From: Cellulomonas composti
Lineage (GTDB): Bacteria > Actinomycetota > Actinomycetes > Actinomycetales > Cellulomonadaceae
Direction: 5' to 3'
Assembly (NCBI RefSeq): GCF_007990245.1
Contig: NZ_BJWG01000005.1
Location: 124,001-188,000 of the forward strand
DNA: 64,000 bases
The position numbers and the translations under genes are program-made. Below are positions 36,768-45,391 of the stretch, piece by piece (the stretch's first letter is position 1; every line of letters starts with the position of its first letter). The notes under the pieces were generated by a model. It was not told the origin of the DNA. It saw nothing but the letters and a program-made list of their open reading frames with translations, and made no database searches.

Positions 36768-38294
36768 TCAGCGCGTGCCGGCGCCGACCTCGAGCGGGCC
36801 GCGCTGGTGCGGCACGGCGACGTCGAGCACGGCAGGGTCGAGCACGGCAGGGTCGAGCACGATCGCGTCGAGCACGATCGCGTCCTCGATCGGGCCGTCG
36901 ACGACGACCGGGACCGTGGTCGGTTCGTCGGCCGGAGCGGCCTGCCCGGAAGCGTCAGCGGCCGGCGTGCGGCTCAGCGCGCGGTGCGCGTGCACCGTCG
37001 CCGGGACGAGGATGACCACCGCACCGATCCACGCCAGCGGGTTGCCCCACACGACGCCGGCGTAGCCGAACGCCGCACCCAGCACGATCGCCGCACCGAC
37101 CCGCGCGACGAGCTCGACGGCGCCCGTAATGGTCGGCACCAAGGTGTGGCCGAGGCCCTGCAACCCACCGCGCAGCACGAACAGCACGCCCAGCACCGCG
37201 TACGCGACGCCGTTGACGGTGAGGAACTGGGCGGCCATGTCGACCACCGCCTGCTCGTCGGGTCCGACGAACAGGCGCACGATCGACGCACCGCCGGTCA
37301 CCAGCACGGCGCCGATCGCGACGGCGCCGGTGACGGACATGATCAGCGCCTGGGAGACACCGCGGCGGATCCGGTCGGGACGGCCCGCGCCGAGGTTCTG
37401 CGCGACGAACGTCGAGGTCGCCAACCCGAGCGACGCGAGCAGCGCGACGGCGAGCCCGTCCACGCGCGCGGCGGTGGTGTACGCGGCGACGGCGTCGGGG
37501 CCGAGCTCGTTGAGGCGCAGCTGCACCGCGAGCGTGCCGATCGCGATGATCGAGGCCTGGAAGCCCATCGGCAGACCGATGCGCAGGTGCCGGCCGAGGT
37601 CACCGCGCGCGGCCCGCAGGTCGGCGCGGCCGATCCGTAGCACCGGGACACGTCGGCGGACGTACTCGAGGCAGAGCATGACCGAGACGGCCTGCGAGAC
37701 GACGGTCGCGGCCGCCGCGCCGCCGACGCCGAACCCGACGACGCGCACGAGCAGGACGACGAGCGCGGCGTTGAGCCCGCAGCAGATCGCGAGGAACACG
37801 AGCGGGGTGCGCGAGTCGCCGGTCGCCCGGATCACGGCCGACAGGTAGTTGAACGAGACGGTCGCCGCCGCGCCGGCGAAGCTCACCATCGCGAAGGTCG
37901 TGGCCTGCGGGACGAGCTCGGCGGGAGTCTGCAGCAGCCGCAGCGCGGGGCCGGTCAGCGCGAGCGCCAGGACGGTCAGGACGGCGCTCGATCCGGCGGA
38001 CAGGATCGTCCCCGCGGCGACGGACCGCCGGACGGCCGCGTGGTCACGCGCACCGAAGGCCTGCGCGGTCGGGATCGCGAAGCCCGTGGTCATGCCCCAG
38101 GCGAACCCGAGCAGCAGGAACAGCAGACTGCCGGTCGAGCCGACCGCGGCGAGCGCGTCCACGCCGAGCGTGCGACCGACGACGAACGCGTCGGTGACCT
38201 GGTAGAGCTGCTGGACGATGTTGCCGACGAGCAGCGGGATCGCGAAGACCAGCACGACACGCCAGGGGCGGCCGGTGGTGAGGGCGTGCGACAT
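36768..38294 (-). CDS. MATE-family multidrug/cation efflux transporter
   Basis: A 508-residue MATE protein with 12 membrane helices (IPLLVGNIVQQLYQVTDAFVVGRTLGVDALAAVG is the N-terminal signature, and a second half with GLPMGFQASIIAIGTLAVQ follows). MATE proteins export drugs and dyes with Na+ or H+ coupling. The C-terminal 50 residues are a hydrophilic tail ending in five-residue repeats (VLDAI/VLDPA). It is convergent with the zinc-ribbon gene (9-bp gap). A promoter with overlapping repeats is proposed about 100 bases upstream. Confidence 0.93.
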   Translation of the reverse strand: MSHALTTGRPWRVVLVFAIPLLVGNIVQQLYQVTDAFVVGRTLGVDALAAVGSTGSLLFLLLGFAWGMTTGFAIPTAQAFGARDHAAVRRSVAAGTILSAGSSAVLTVLALALTGPALRLLQTPAELVPQATTFAMVSFAGAAATVSFNYLSAVIRATGDSRTPLVFLAICCGLNAALVVLLVRVVGFGVGGAAAATVVSQAVSVMLCLEYVRRRVPVLRIGRADLRAARGDLGRHLRIGLPMGFQASIIAIGTLAVQLRLNELGPDAVAAYTTAARVDGLAVALLASLGLATSTFVAQNLGAGRPDRIRRGVSQALIMSVTGAVAIGAVLVTGGASIVRLFVGPDEQAVVDMAAQFLTVNGVAYAVLGVLFVLRGGLQGLGHTLVPTITGAVELVARVGAAIVLGAAFGYAGVVWGNPLAWIGAVVILVPATVHAHRALSRTPAADASGQAAPADEPTTVPVVVDGPIEDAIVLDAIVLDPAVLDPAVLDVAVPHQRGPLEVGAGTR

Positions 38295-38395
38295 GGGGGG
38301 TGGAGCTCCGGGTACGACGAGACGAGGGTGCCGGCCGAGGACGCGTCGCCGGTCGCTGTCCAGGCGGGGTCGAAACGATTCGGCCGACGGGGAAG

Positions 38396-38424
38396 ATCGT
38401 AACGATTCGAAGGGCCACGGTCAG
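38396..38424 (-). promoter_or_regulatory. Predicted promoter of the MATE gene with repeats
   Basis: On the minus strand, CTGACC (38419-38424) and TACGAT (38396-38401) are separated by 17 bases, giving a sigma70-like promoter. A direct repeat AACGATTCG occurs at 38374-38382 and 38401-38409, and ATCGT-A-ACGAT is a dyad at 38396-38406. These positions overlap the -10 element and the start region, as expected for a repressor site. The repressor is unknown. Confidence 0.45.
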
Positions 38425-38496
38425 CGCTTTTTCGTCGGATCGAACGACGTCACCTGTCTGGTGGATCACGTTCCGCGATCCTGGGAAGCGTGCCTT

Positions 38497-38515
38497 GCCG
38501 GGACTTGGTCCCGGC
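38497..38515 (-). terminator. Hairpin downstream of the STAS gene
   Basis: GCCGGGAC (38497-38504) and GTCCCGGC (38508-38515) form a perfect 8-bp stem with a 3-base loop, five bases past the stop of the STAS gene on the minus strand. Confidence 0.55.
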
Positions 38516-38519
38516 TTGG

Positions 38520-38855
38520 TCAGCGCACCGCCGCGACCGCGCCGCCGTCGGCGTCCCGGAGCAGGTGCGACGCACCGAGCACCTCGAGCACGTCCCGCAC
38601 CACGTGGTGCGGGTCACGCAGCGTGATGTCCATGAGCGCCTCGCTCGCGGCGTGCTGCACCTGCAGCACGAACGCGATGCCGGTCGAGTCGACGAAGGTC
38701 GCCTCGGTCGCGTCGATGAGCACCGGCCCGTCGCCGCCGAGCACCGTCGCCATGGACAGGCTCGCCTGCGCACGCAGCGCCGAGTCGATCTCGCCCTCCA
38801 GGTGCACGATCGTCCCGCCAGGTCCCGCCTCGACGTGGATCCTGCTCGTCTCCAC
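38520..38855 (-). CDS. STAS-domain anti-anti-sigma factor-like protein
   Basis: A 111-residue protein covering one STAS domain: IVHLEGEIDSALRAQASLS, LIDATEATFVDSTGIAFVLQ and ITLRDPHHVVRDVLEVLG. S57 in the VDSTGI motif is the position phosphorylated by anti-sigma kinases in SpoIIAA/RsbV proteins. No kinase or sigma gene is adjacent. GTG at 38855 follows GAGGAGACACG; a further upstream ATG would add eight residues without conservation. Probably acts in a partner-switching network encoded elsewhere. Confidence 0.85.
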   Translation of the reverse strand: METSRIHVEAGPGGTIVHLEGEIDSALRAQASLSMATVLGGDGPVLIDATEATFVDSTGIAFVLQVQHAASEALMDITLRDPHHVVRDVLEVLGASHLLRDADGGAVAAVR

Positions 38856-38924
38856 CGTGTCTCCTCGTTCGTGACGCATCGGACCGTGGGCCCGATGCGA
38901 CGCTACGCCCCGCGCGCGTGGCCG

Positions 38925-40417
38925 TTACCGGCCCTCGCTCACCTGTGGAACGTCGGGGTCACCGTCCGGGTTCCGCTCGAGGCGCGAGTGGTGACGCGAG
39001 TACGCGAAGTACACGACGAAGCCGATCGCGAGCCAGACGAGGAACCGCAGCCACGTCTCCACCTCGAGGTTGAGCATGAGGTAGAGGCAGATCGCGGCGG
39101 CCGCGAGCGGCAGCACCGGGACCCACGGCACGCGGAAGGACCGCGGCAGGTCGGGCCGGGTGCGACGCAGCACGATGACGCCGACGCTGACCAGCACGAA
39201 CGCGCTCAGCGTTCCGATGTTCACCATCGACTCGAGCACCCCGACGGGCGTGAACCCCGCGACGACGAGCGTGACCAGCGTGACGACGATCGTGATGACC
39301 CACGGAGTGCGGAACCGCGGGTGGACCTTGGCGAGCCCGGCGGGCAGCAGGTGGTCGCGCGACATCGCGAACACGACACGGCTCGCGCCGATCATCAGCG
39401 TCAGCACGACGGTCGTCAGGCCCGCGACCGCCCCCGCCGAGATGAGCGTGGCCATCCACTTCTCGCCGTGCGCCTCGAACGCGCTCGCGAGCGCGGCCTT
39501 CGGGTCGAGCTCGTCGTAGGGCACCATGCCCGTCACGACGATCGCGACGGCGCAGTACAGGACGGTGCAGATCAGGAGCGAGCCGATGATGCCGATCGGC
39601 AGGTCACGCTGCGGGTTGCGGGTCTCCTCGGCCGTGGTCGCGACCACGTCGAAGCCGATGTACGCGAAGAACACGAGCGCGGCGCCCGCGAAGATCCCGC
39701 CGACACCGAACGCGGTCGGCTCGAGCCCCAGGAGCGCCTGCAGCAGCGGCTGGGTCAGCCCGGTGACCGCCTCGGTCGCCTGCGCGGGCGGGACGAACGG
39801 GTGGTAGTTCTCCGCCGAGATGAACCCGATGCCCGCGACGACCACGAACAGCACGATGAACAGCTTGATCCCGACGAGCACGAGGTTGACCCGCAGCGAC
39901 TCCTTGATGCCGATCGTGACGAGGACGCCGAGCGCGAGCACCAGGAGCACGGCGGGCAGGTCGACGACCCCGCCGTACGCGATCGACGGCGGGATGGTCA
40001 CGCCGATGTTCTCGAGGAACACCCCGAGGTACGCGCTCCACCCTGGGCCACGACGCTCGCGCCGAGGAACATCTCGAGGATCAGGTCCCACCCGATGATC
40101 CACGCGAAGATCTCGCCCAGGCTCGCGTAGCTGAACGTGTACGCCGAGCCGGAGACGGGCACGGTGGACGCGAACTCGGCGTAGCACATCGCCGCGAGCG
40201 CGCAGCAGAACGCGGCGATCACGAAGCTCACGACGATCGACGGCCCCGCGACGTCGTGCGCGGCGCGACCCGTGAGCGTGAAGATGCCGGCGCCGATCAC
40301 GACACCGACGCCGAACACGACGAGGTCGAGCGCGCTCAGCGTCCGCTTGAGCTGGTACTCCGGTGCGTCGGCGTCCGCGAGCGACTGCTCGACGGACTTC
40401 GTGCGCAGCAACCCCAC
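38925..40417 (-). pseudogene. APC-family amino-acid permease interrupted by a frameshift
   Basis: The N-terminal fragment (about 124 residues, from a GTG at 40417: LLRTKSVEQSLADADAPEYQ, LVVFGVGVVIGAGIFTLTG, IFAWIIGWDLILEMFLGA) is in one frame and the rest (WSAYLGVFLENIGVT onwards, ten more membrane helices) in another. The break is at about 40038-40046, in the run of Cs CCACCCTGG on the plus strand, where one missing base would restore GASVVAQG-WSAYLG, the family sequence. Everything else is intact, about 497 residues in total. The family imports cationic or branched amino acids. A sequencing or assembly error is as likely as a true pseudogene. Confidence 0.8.
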
Positions 40418-40529
40418 CGTGGACCCCCGTGTGTGCGAGACGTAGGGGGCCATGTTCGCGGATACCGGGGCCGTGCGCGCGTGAACCGGGCCGCGACCCG
40501 CCGTCGGTGCGGTTCCGTACGATGCGCTC

Positions 40530-43500
40530 GTGCCCACGCCTCGCGCCCGGCCGTCGATGGTGACGGCCGTCTGCCTGCTCCTGCTCGGTGCGCTCGTCGC
40601 CGCGGGCGTCGGGCAGGCGCTCGGCCTGCGGTACAGCCCGTCGCAGACTCCACCCACCGCCGCGACCGGTGCGAGCGTCGCCCCGGTCGACGCGCCCCGG
40701 ATCGCACAGATCGTCGTTCCCGACGACGAACGCGTCACGCTGGCCGCCGCGGCCCTCTCCGATGCGCTCGAGGCCCGCGGTCAGGTCGCGCCGACCATCT
40801 CCGAGTACCCCGAGGACGACCCCCTCGCCGACCGGGCGTTCCTGGATCTCGACGGCCTGCTCGTCCGCACCGACGTGCCGCTCGACGGCTCCGCCGAGGC
40901 GTACCGCGTCGAGACCCGGTCGGTCGGCTGGTGGCTGGCGGGCAACGGCGCCGGCGCCGCGGCGGGCGGGCTGTACGCGCTCGCGGACCGGATCGCGTCC
41001 GGCGCCGCGCTCGTCCCGGCGGGGACCGACGGCGTGGTGCAGGAGCCCCGGCTCGGCCTGCGCCTCACGGATGCGGGCTCGGTGGGCCGCGAGGCGGACC
41101 CGGCGGCGTTCGCCGCGGGCGACGACTACTCGCTCAACACGGACGTGGTGGCAGGCGCAGTGCTGCCGCAGGCGCCGTGGGTCGACCAGGACGTGGTCGA
41201 CGAGATCGACGCGCAGTTCCGCCAGCTCGTGCAGCACGCGCTGCGGCAGGGCTACAACGGCGTCGTCGTGCCCGGCTTCCTCGAGTACGTGACGTTCCGG
41301 GACGTGGGCGACGGCCACGAGGTCTACCCCCAGGGCGACGACCACGTCGCGCGCGCCGAGGCGATGGTCGACGCGTTCGGGCCGGTGTTCCGGTACGCGC
41401 ACGACATGGGCATGCACGTCTACCTCCTCACCGACATGCTCGCGGTCTCGCCGCCGCTGCAGGACTACCTCGAGCGGACGGTCGGCGGCCTCGCGGTCGA
41501 GGACCCGCGGCTGTGGTCCGTGTACCAGGCGGGCCTGGACGAGCTGTTCGACGAGCTGCCGTTCCTCGACGGACTCATGGTCCGCATCGGCGAGGGCGGC
41601 GGCGTCTACCAGGCCGGGTGGGACTTCTCGTCGGAGCTGGCGGTCACCACCGAGGCGTCCGTGCGCGCGATGCTCGACGCGTTCCTCGCGACCGCCGGCG
41701 CACGCGACAAGGACGTGATCTTCCGGAGCTGGACGGTCGGCGTCGGCGCGGTGGGCGACCTGCACACCAACCCCGACTCGTACGAGGCGGTGCTCGGCGA
41801 CCTCGACGACCCCCACCTCGTCGTGTCGACGAAGTACACGTCGGGCGACTTCTACAGCCACCTGCCGCTCAACCCCACGCTGCTCACCGGCTCGCAGCGC
41901 CGCATCGTCGAGTTCCAGGCGCGGCGCGAGTTCGAGGGCTTCGGGTCGCTGCCCAACGACCTCGTCGCGGAGCAGGCGCAGGCCCTGACGACGTTCCTCG
42001 CCGCGAACCCGCACGTCGAGGGCGTGTGGAACTGGACGCAGGACGGCGGGCCGCTGCGCGCGGGGCCCATGACGCTGTACCTGCGCACGGGCTTCTGGCA
42101 GCTCTACGACCTCAACACGTACGGCGTGGGCCGCCTCGCGTGGGACCCGGCCGCGTCGCCCGCGCAGGTCAGCGCCGACTGGGTGCGGCAGGTCCTGTCC
42201 GACGATCCGGCCACGGCCGCCGCCGTCACCGCCGCGCTCGGGCGCTCGCGCGAGGCGATCACGCGCGGCCTGTACATCGGCACGTACGCGGAGCAGTCCG
42301 TGCAGGCGCTCGGGCTCGAGCCGCCGCCGATGATGTGGATCTTCGAGTGGGACATCGTCACGGGCGACTCCGCGGCGCTGGACAGCATCTACGCGGTCAG
42401 CCGCGACGAGCTCGACGAGGCGGTCGCGGACGGGGACCGCGCGATCGGGGTCGCGGCCGCGATGCACGACGAGGTCGCCGCGACCGACCCGGCGACCTGG
42501 CACTCCCCCGAGCTGTACGCGTCGTTCGTCGCCGCGCTGGACTACGAGACCGACCTGCTGCGCACGCTCGGCGCGTACCGCACGACGGTGCTGCGGCACG
42601 TCGAGTGGCTCGACACCGGAAGCCGCACCGCATACGACGAGTGGCGCGCGGCCGAGCGGGACTACCGCGAGGCGCGCGCCGCACACGTGGCCCGCTACCA
42701 GGGTGACCTGGACACGCCGGCGTACAACTTCACCGCGGCCGACCTCGGCGGCGAGCGCGCGGACCGCGACCCCGCGATGGCGTGGGCGGCCCGCGGCCTG
42801 CTCGTCGTGCTGCTCGTGGGGCTCGCGCTCGGCTCGACGCGTGTGCAGCGCCGACTCCGGCTGACGAGCGCGCCCGGCGCCGGCGCGCTCCACGCGCTGC
42901 TCGTCGCCGCGACGCGGCCGTGGCGCCTCGCGCAGGTGTCCCCGCGCGGGCGCGCCGACCGCGTCGTCGTCTGGGCGCTGCCCGCCGCCGTGCTGGTGCT
43001 CAGCCGCTGCATCTACACCTGGTTCGCGGCGCCCGCGCACCTGGCCGTCACGCTCGGCGCGTGGCTGCTGTTCGCGCTGGTCCTGCGCGCGGTGATCGGC
43101 CGGCGCGACCCGTTCCACCTGTGGGCCGCGCTCGGCGGCGTCGCGCTGCTGCGCACCGTCCTGCTGCTCGGCGCGCTCGCGCTGCGCGGACCGGGCCGCT
43201 ACTGGTTCGGGTTCTGGACCGACCCGAGCGCCCGCGCCGCGTACGTCACGGTCGCGTTCGCGGCGTTCTGCTGGCTGTTCGTCGTCGCGACGATCGCGCT
43301 GCGCCGCTGCTACGGGCGAGGTTCGCGGCGCGCGCTGGGCGGCACGCTCGTCGGCCTCGGTGTGACGCTCGCGCTGCTCGGTGGGTGGATCGCCGCGATC
43401 GGGCTCGAGGAAGCGCTCACCGTGTGGAACGACCAGATGGCGCTGCTGCCGTGGGGCCTGAGCCGCATCCTCGGCATCACGGTCTACCTGGGCATCCCGC

Positions 43501-43619
43501 CCGAGCTGCCGGCTGCCGCTGCGGTCCTGGGGCTCGTGCTCGGGCTCGTCGGCGGCCTGCTCTGCCTGCCGCGCCCCCGACCGCGCGTCACGTCGAAAGC
43601 TCGCCCCGCAGCCGCGTGA
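40530..43619 (+). CDS. GH67-like alpha-glucuronidase-related protein with C-terminal membrane domain
   Basis: A 1029-residue protein: signal anchor at about 10-30, an N-terminal domain like that of GH67/GH20 (40-190), then a TIM-barrel part with FRYAHDMGMHVYLLTDM, LMVRIGEGGGVYQAGWD, FRSWTVGVGAVGDLHTNPDS, VVSTKYTSGDFYSHLPLNPT and NPHVEGVWNWTQDGGP, recalling the order in alpha-glucuronidases of GH67. A helical region follows, and residues about 750-1010 have about seven membrane segments. Whether the catalytic acids are retained was not established. GTG start. A membrane-bound hemicellulose or wall glycosidase is possible; GH67 itself is soluble. Confidence 0.6.
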   Translation: MPTPRARPSMVTAVCLLLLGALVAAGVGQALGLRYSPSQTPPTAATGASVAPVDAPRIAQIVVPDDERVTLAAAALSDALEARGQVAPTISEYPEDDPLADRAFLDLDGLLVRTDVPLDGSAEAYRVETRSVGWWLAGNGAGAAAGGLYALADRIASGAALVPAGTDGVVQEPRLGLRLTDAGSVGREADPAAFAAGDDYSLNTDVVAGAVLPQAPWVDQDVVDEIDAQFRQLVQHALRQGYNGVVVPGFLEYVTFRDVGDGHEVYPQGDDHVARAEAMVDAFGPVFRYAHDMGMHVYLLTDMLAVSPPLQDYLERTVGGLAVEDPRLWSVYQAGLDELFDELPFLDGLMVRIGEGGGVYQAGWDFSSELAVTTEASVRAMLDAFLATAGARDKDVIFRSWTVGVGAVGDLHTNPDSYEAVLGDLDDPHLVVSTKYTSGDFYSHLPLNPTLLTGSQRRIVEFQARREFEGFGSLPNDLVAEQAQALTTFLAANPHVEGVWNWTQDGGPLRAGPMTLYLRTGFWQLYDLNTYGVGRLAWDPAASPAQVSADWVRQVLSDDPATAAAVTAALGRSREAITRGLYIGTYAEQSVQALGLEPPPMMWIFEWDIVTGDSAALDSIYAVSRDELDEAVADGDRAIGVAAAMHDEVAATDPATWHSPELYASFVAALDYETDLLRTLGAYRTTVLRHVEWLDTGSRTAYDEWRAAERDYREARAAHVARYQGDLDTPAYNFTAADLGGERADRDPAMAWAARGLLVVLLVGLALGSTRVQRRLRLTSAPGAGALHALLVAATRPWRLAQVSPRGRADRVVVWALPAAVLVLSRCIYTWFAAPAHLAVTLGAWLLFALVLRAVIGRRDPFHLWAALGGVALLRTVLLLGALALRGPGRYWFGFWTDPSARAAYVTVAFAAFCWLFVVATIALRRCYGRGSRRALGGTLVGLGVTLALLGGWIAAIGLEEALTVWNDQMALLPWGLSRILGITVYLGIPPELPAAAAVLGLVLGLVGGLLCLPRPRPRVTSKARPAAA

Positions 43620-43626
43620 GGAACCG

Positions 43627-44064
43627 TCAGGCCCGGTCCAGCTCCTGCGCCAGCATGACGAGGATGCCGCTCGGGCCGCGGAGATACGTCAGCTTGTAGA
43701 CGTCCTGGTAGGTAGCAACGCCGCGCAGGGGATGGCAGCCGTGCGTCGCGGCGATCGCGAGAGCCTCGTCGATGTCGTCGACGGAGAACGCGACGCGATG
43801 CATGCCGATCTCGTTGGGTGCGGTCGGCTCCGTCTCGATCGCCTCCGGGTGGAGGTACTCGAACAGCTCGAGGTGGCCGTGCCCGTCCGGGGTCTGCAGC
43901 ATCGCGATGCGCGCGTGGTTGCCGTCGAGGCCGACGGCGGTGTCGGTCCACTCGCCGCTGACCGTGTCACGGCCCACGACTGTCAGCCCGAGGTCGGTGA
44001 AGAACGCGATCGCCGCCTCGAGGTCCCGAACCGCGATCCCGACGTTCTCGAGCTTGATGGCCAT
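43627..44064 (-). CDS. VOC-family (glyoxalase-like) protein
   Basis: A 145-residue vicinal-oxygen-chelate protein. Two beta-alpha-beta-beta-beta modules: KLENVGIAVRDLEAAIAFFT / HLELFEYLHPE and MHRVAFSVDDIDEALAIAA / LTYLRGPSGILVMLAQE. The metal ligands of the family would be His/Glu near these strands (H in GHGHLELFEY, H in GMHRVAF, E near the end). Reaction unknown; glyoxalase, epimerase and dioxygenase are all possible. The stop lies eight bases from the convergent GH67-like gene. Confidence 0.88.
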   Translation of the reverse strand: MAIKLENVGIAVRDLEAAIAFFTDLGLTVVGRDTVSGEWTDTAVGLDGNHARIAMLQTPDGHGHLELFEYLHPEAIETEPTAPNEIGMHRVAFSVDDIDEALAIAATHGCHPLRGVATYQDVYKLTYLRGPSGILVMLAQELDRA

Positions 44065-44171
44065 CCGCGCAGGCTACCCACCTGGGCTCGACGAGGTTGG
44101 CGACGCCTGGGCGCCCCTCACCAATGCAGATAATCGTTGCTTTTCGAGCGATACTGCGTCATCATCGGCTA

Positions 44172-44756
44172 ATGGGCCTCACGATCACCGACGAGCGGCA
44201 GCTAGGCGGCGCCGTCCGCCACGAACGGCTCGCACGCGGACTGGATCAGCGCGACCTGGCTGAGCTGGCCGGCGTCAGTACCAGTTCGCTGCGCCGGCTG
44301 GAGGCGGGTCAGGGCAGCACTGTGCGCACGGTCCTGGCCGTTGCGGGGGCCCTGGACCTGTGCGTCGCTCTGACCGGAGTCGAGCGCGAGCCCGCGCACC
44401 ATCGTCGAAGGGCGCCGAGCCGGACGCGCGGACGCCCCGCGCTCCAGCGGCGCGAGGAGCGTGTCTCCCTCGAGCTCCACCGTGCGGTGGCACGGCGGGT
44501 GCGCGCAGACGGCCCCGAGGTCCGTGAGATGGCGAAGGCAAACCTGGAGAAGGTCTCACGTACGGTGCGAGGCCCGCAGGCTAGCGCGTGGGTGCGCGAG
44601 TGGAGCGAGGCCCTGGAGGGGCCGACCGGCGCACTCATCGACTTGCTCGTGCGCGAGGACGAGCACGGCGTCGACATGCGCCAGGTCTCCCCGTTCGCCG
44701 GTGTTCTCAGTGCCGAGGACCGCGTGGCGGCGATCCGGCGGGCGCGCGAGTGGTGA
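44172..44756 (+). CDS. XRE-family HTH protein, probable antitoxin of a pair
   Basis: A 194-residue protein. Residues about 10-65 are a Cro/CI helix-turn-helix (GGAVRHERLARGLDQRDLAE, LAGVSTSSLRRLEAGQGS). The C-terminal half is helical and ends DMRQVSPFAGVLSAEDRVAA, an ending seen in HTH proteins encoded upstream of nucleotidyltransferase-like genes. ATG at 44172 is chosen; an ATG at 44124 would extend it by 16 residues. The leader (44121-44170) is only about 48% G+C, in contrast to the rest of the window, and has a possible -10 GATACT at 44150-44155. GTGA overlap with the next gene. Confidence 0.78.
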   Translation: MGLTITDERQLGGAVRHERLARGLDQRDLAELAGVSTSSLRRLEAGQGSTVRTVLAVAGALDLCVALTGVEREPAHHRRRAPSRTRGRPALQRREERVSLELHRAVARRVRADGPEVREMAKANLEKVSRTVRGPQASAWVREWSEALEGPTGALIDLLVREDEHGVDMRQVSPFAGVLSAEDRVAAIRRAREW

Positions 44757-45343
44757 CCCGCGCGGATCTTGTGCACGCGATCCGCGCCTCGACCGCTGTC
44801 GTCGAGCAGCCGTCGGTGATCATCATCGGGTCGCAGGCTGCACTCGCCTCGTGGGACGAAGACGAGTTGCCGGCCGCGGCCACGATGTCCACCGAGATCG
44901 ACATCTGCCCCATGCACGACGACGACGCCGAGACCCTCGCGGACAAGCTCGACGGCGCGATAGGCGAGCTGTCCAGGTTCCACCAGACGCACGGCTTCTA
45001 CATCCAAGGCGTCGGACGCGAGACGGCGCTTCTCGCGCCGGGCTGGACCGATCGCCTCGTGGCGGTGAAGGTTGCCGGCGCGGACAGCAGCACCGGGTGG
45101 TGCCTGGAGATCCACGACCTCTGTGCCGCGAAGCTCCTCGCCAATCGTGCCAAGGACCACGCCTACGTCGCTGCGATGATCCAGGAGTCGTTCGTCGACC
45201 CGAACGTCGTCTGGGACAGAGTCGCCGGCACGGATACCGACGCCCGCAGGATCGAGGCCGCCCAGCGCTGGCTCCTCGGGCCGTGCCGAGTGTGGTCGGC
45301 GACCGGCCGCACAGCGCGACCGCCTACGTACGAGCCCGCGTGA
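44753..45343 (+). CDS. Nucleotidyltransferase-like (DUF6036-type) protein, probable toxin
   Basis: A 196-residue protein. SVIIIGSQAALAS followed by STEIDICP has the hGS...(D/E)xD arrangement of the minimal nucleotidyltransferase fold, with a second part (WCLEIHDLCAAKLLANRAKD) that occurs in DUF6036-like proteins. NTase-fold partners of HTH proteins act as toxins (AbiEii, MenT, MntA types) by modifying RNA or proteins. GTG start overlapping the XRE gene, so they are co-translated. No mobile-element gene lies nearby. Exact family is uncertain. Confidence 0.7.
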   Translation: MTRADLVHAIRASTAVVEQPSVIIIGSQAALASWDEDELPAAATMSTEIDICPMHDDDAETLADKLDGAIGELSRFHQTHGFYIQGVGRETALLAPGWTDRLVAVKVAGADSSTGWCLEIHDLCAAKLLANRAKDHAYVAAMIQESFVDPNVVWDRVAGTDTDARRIEAAQRWLLGPCRVWSATGRTARPPTYEPA

Positions 45344-45391
45344 CGCCCCGCGTTCATGCTGGCAGCGCCCGACGGCCGACCTGATGGCCCG

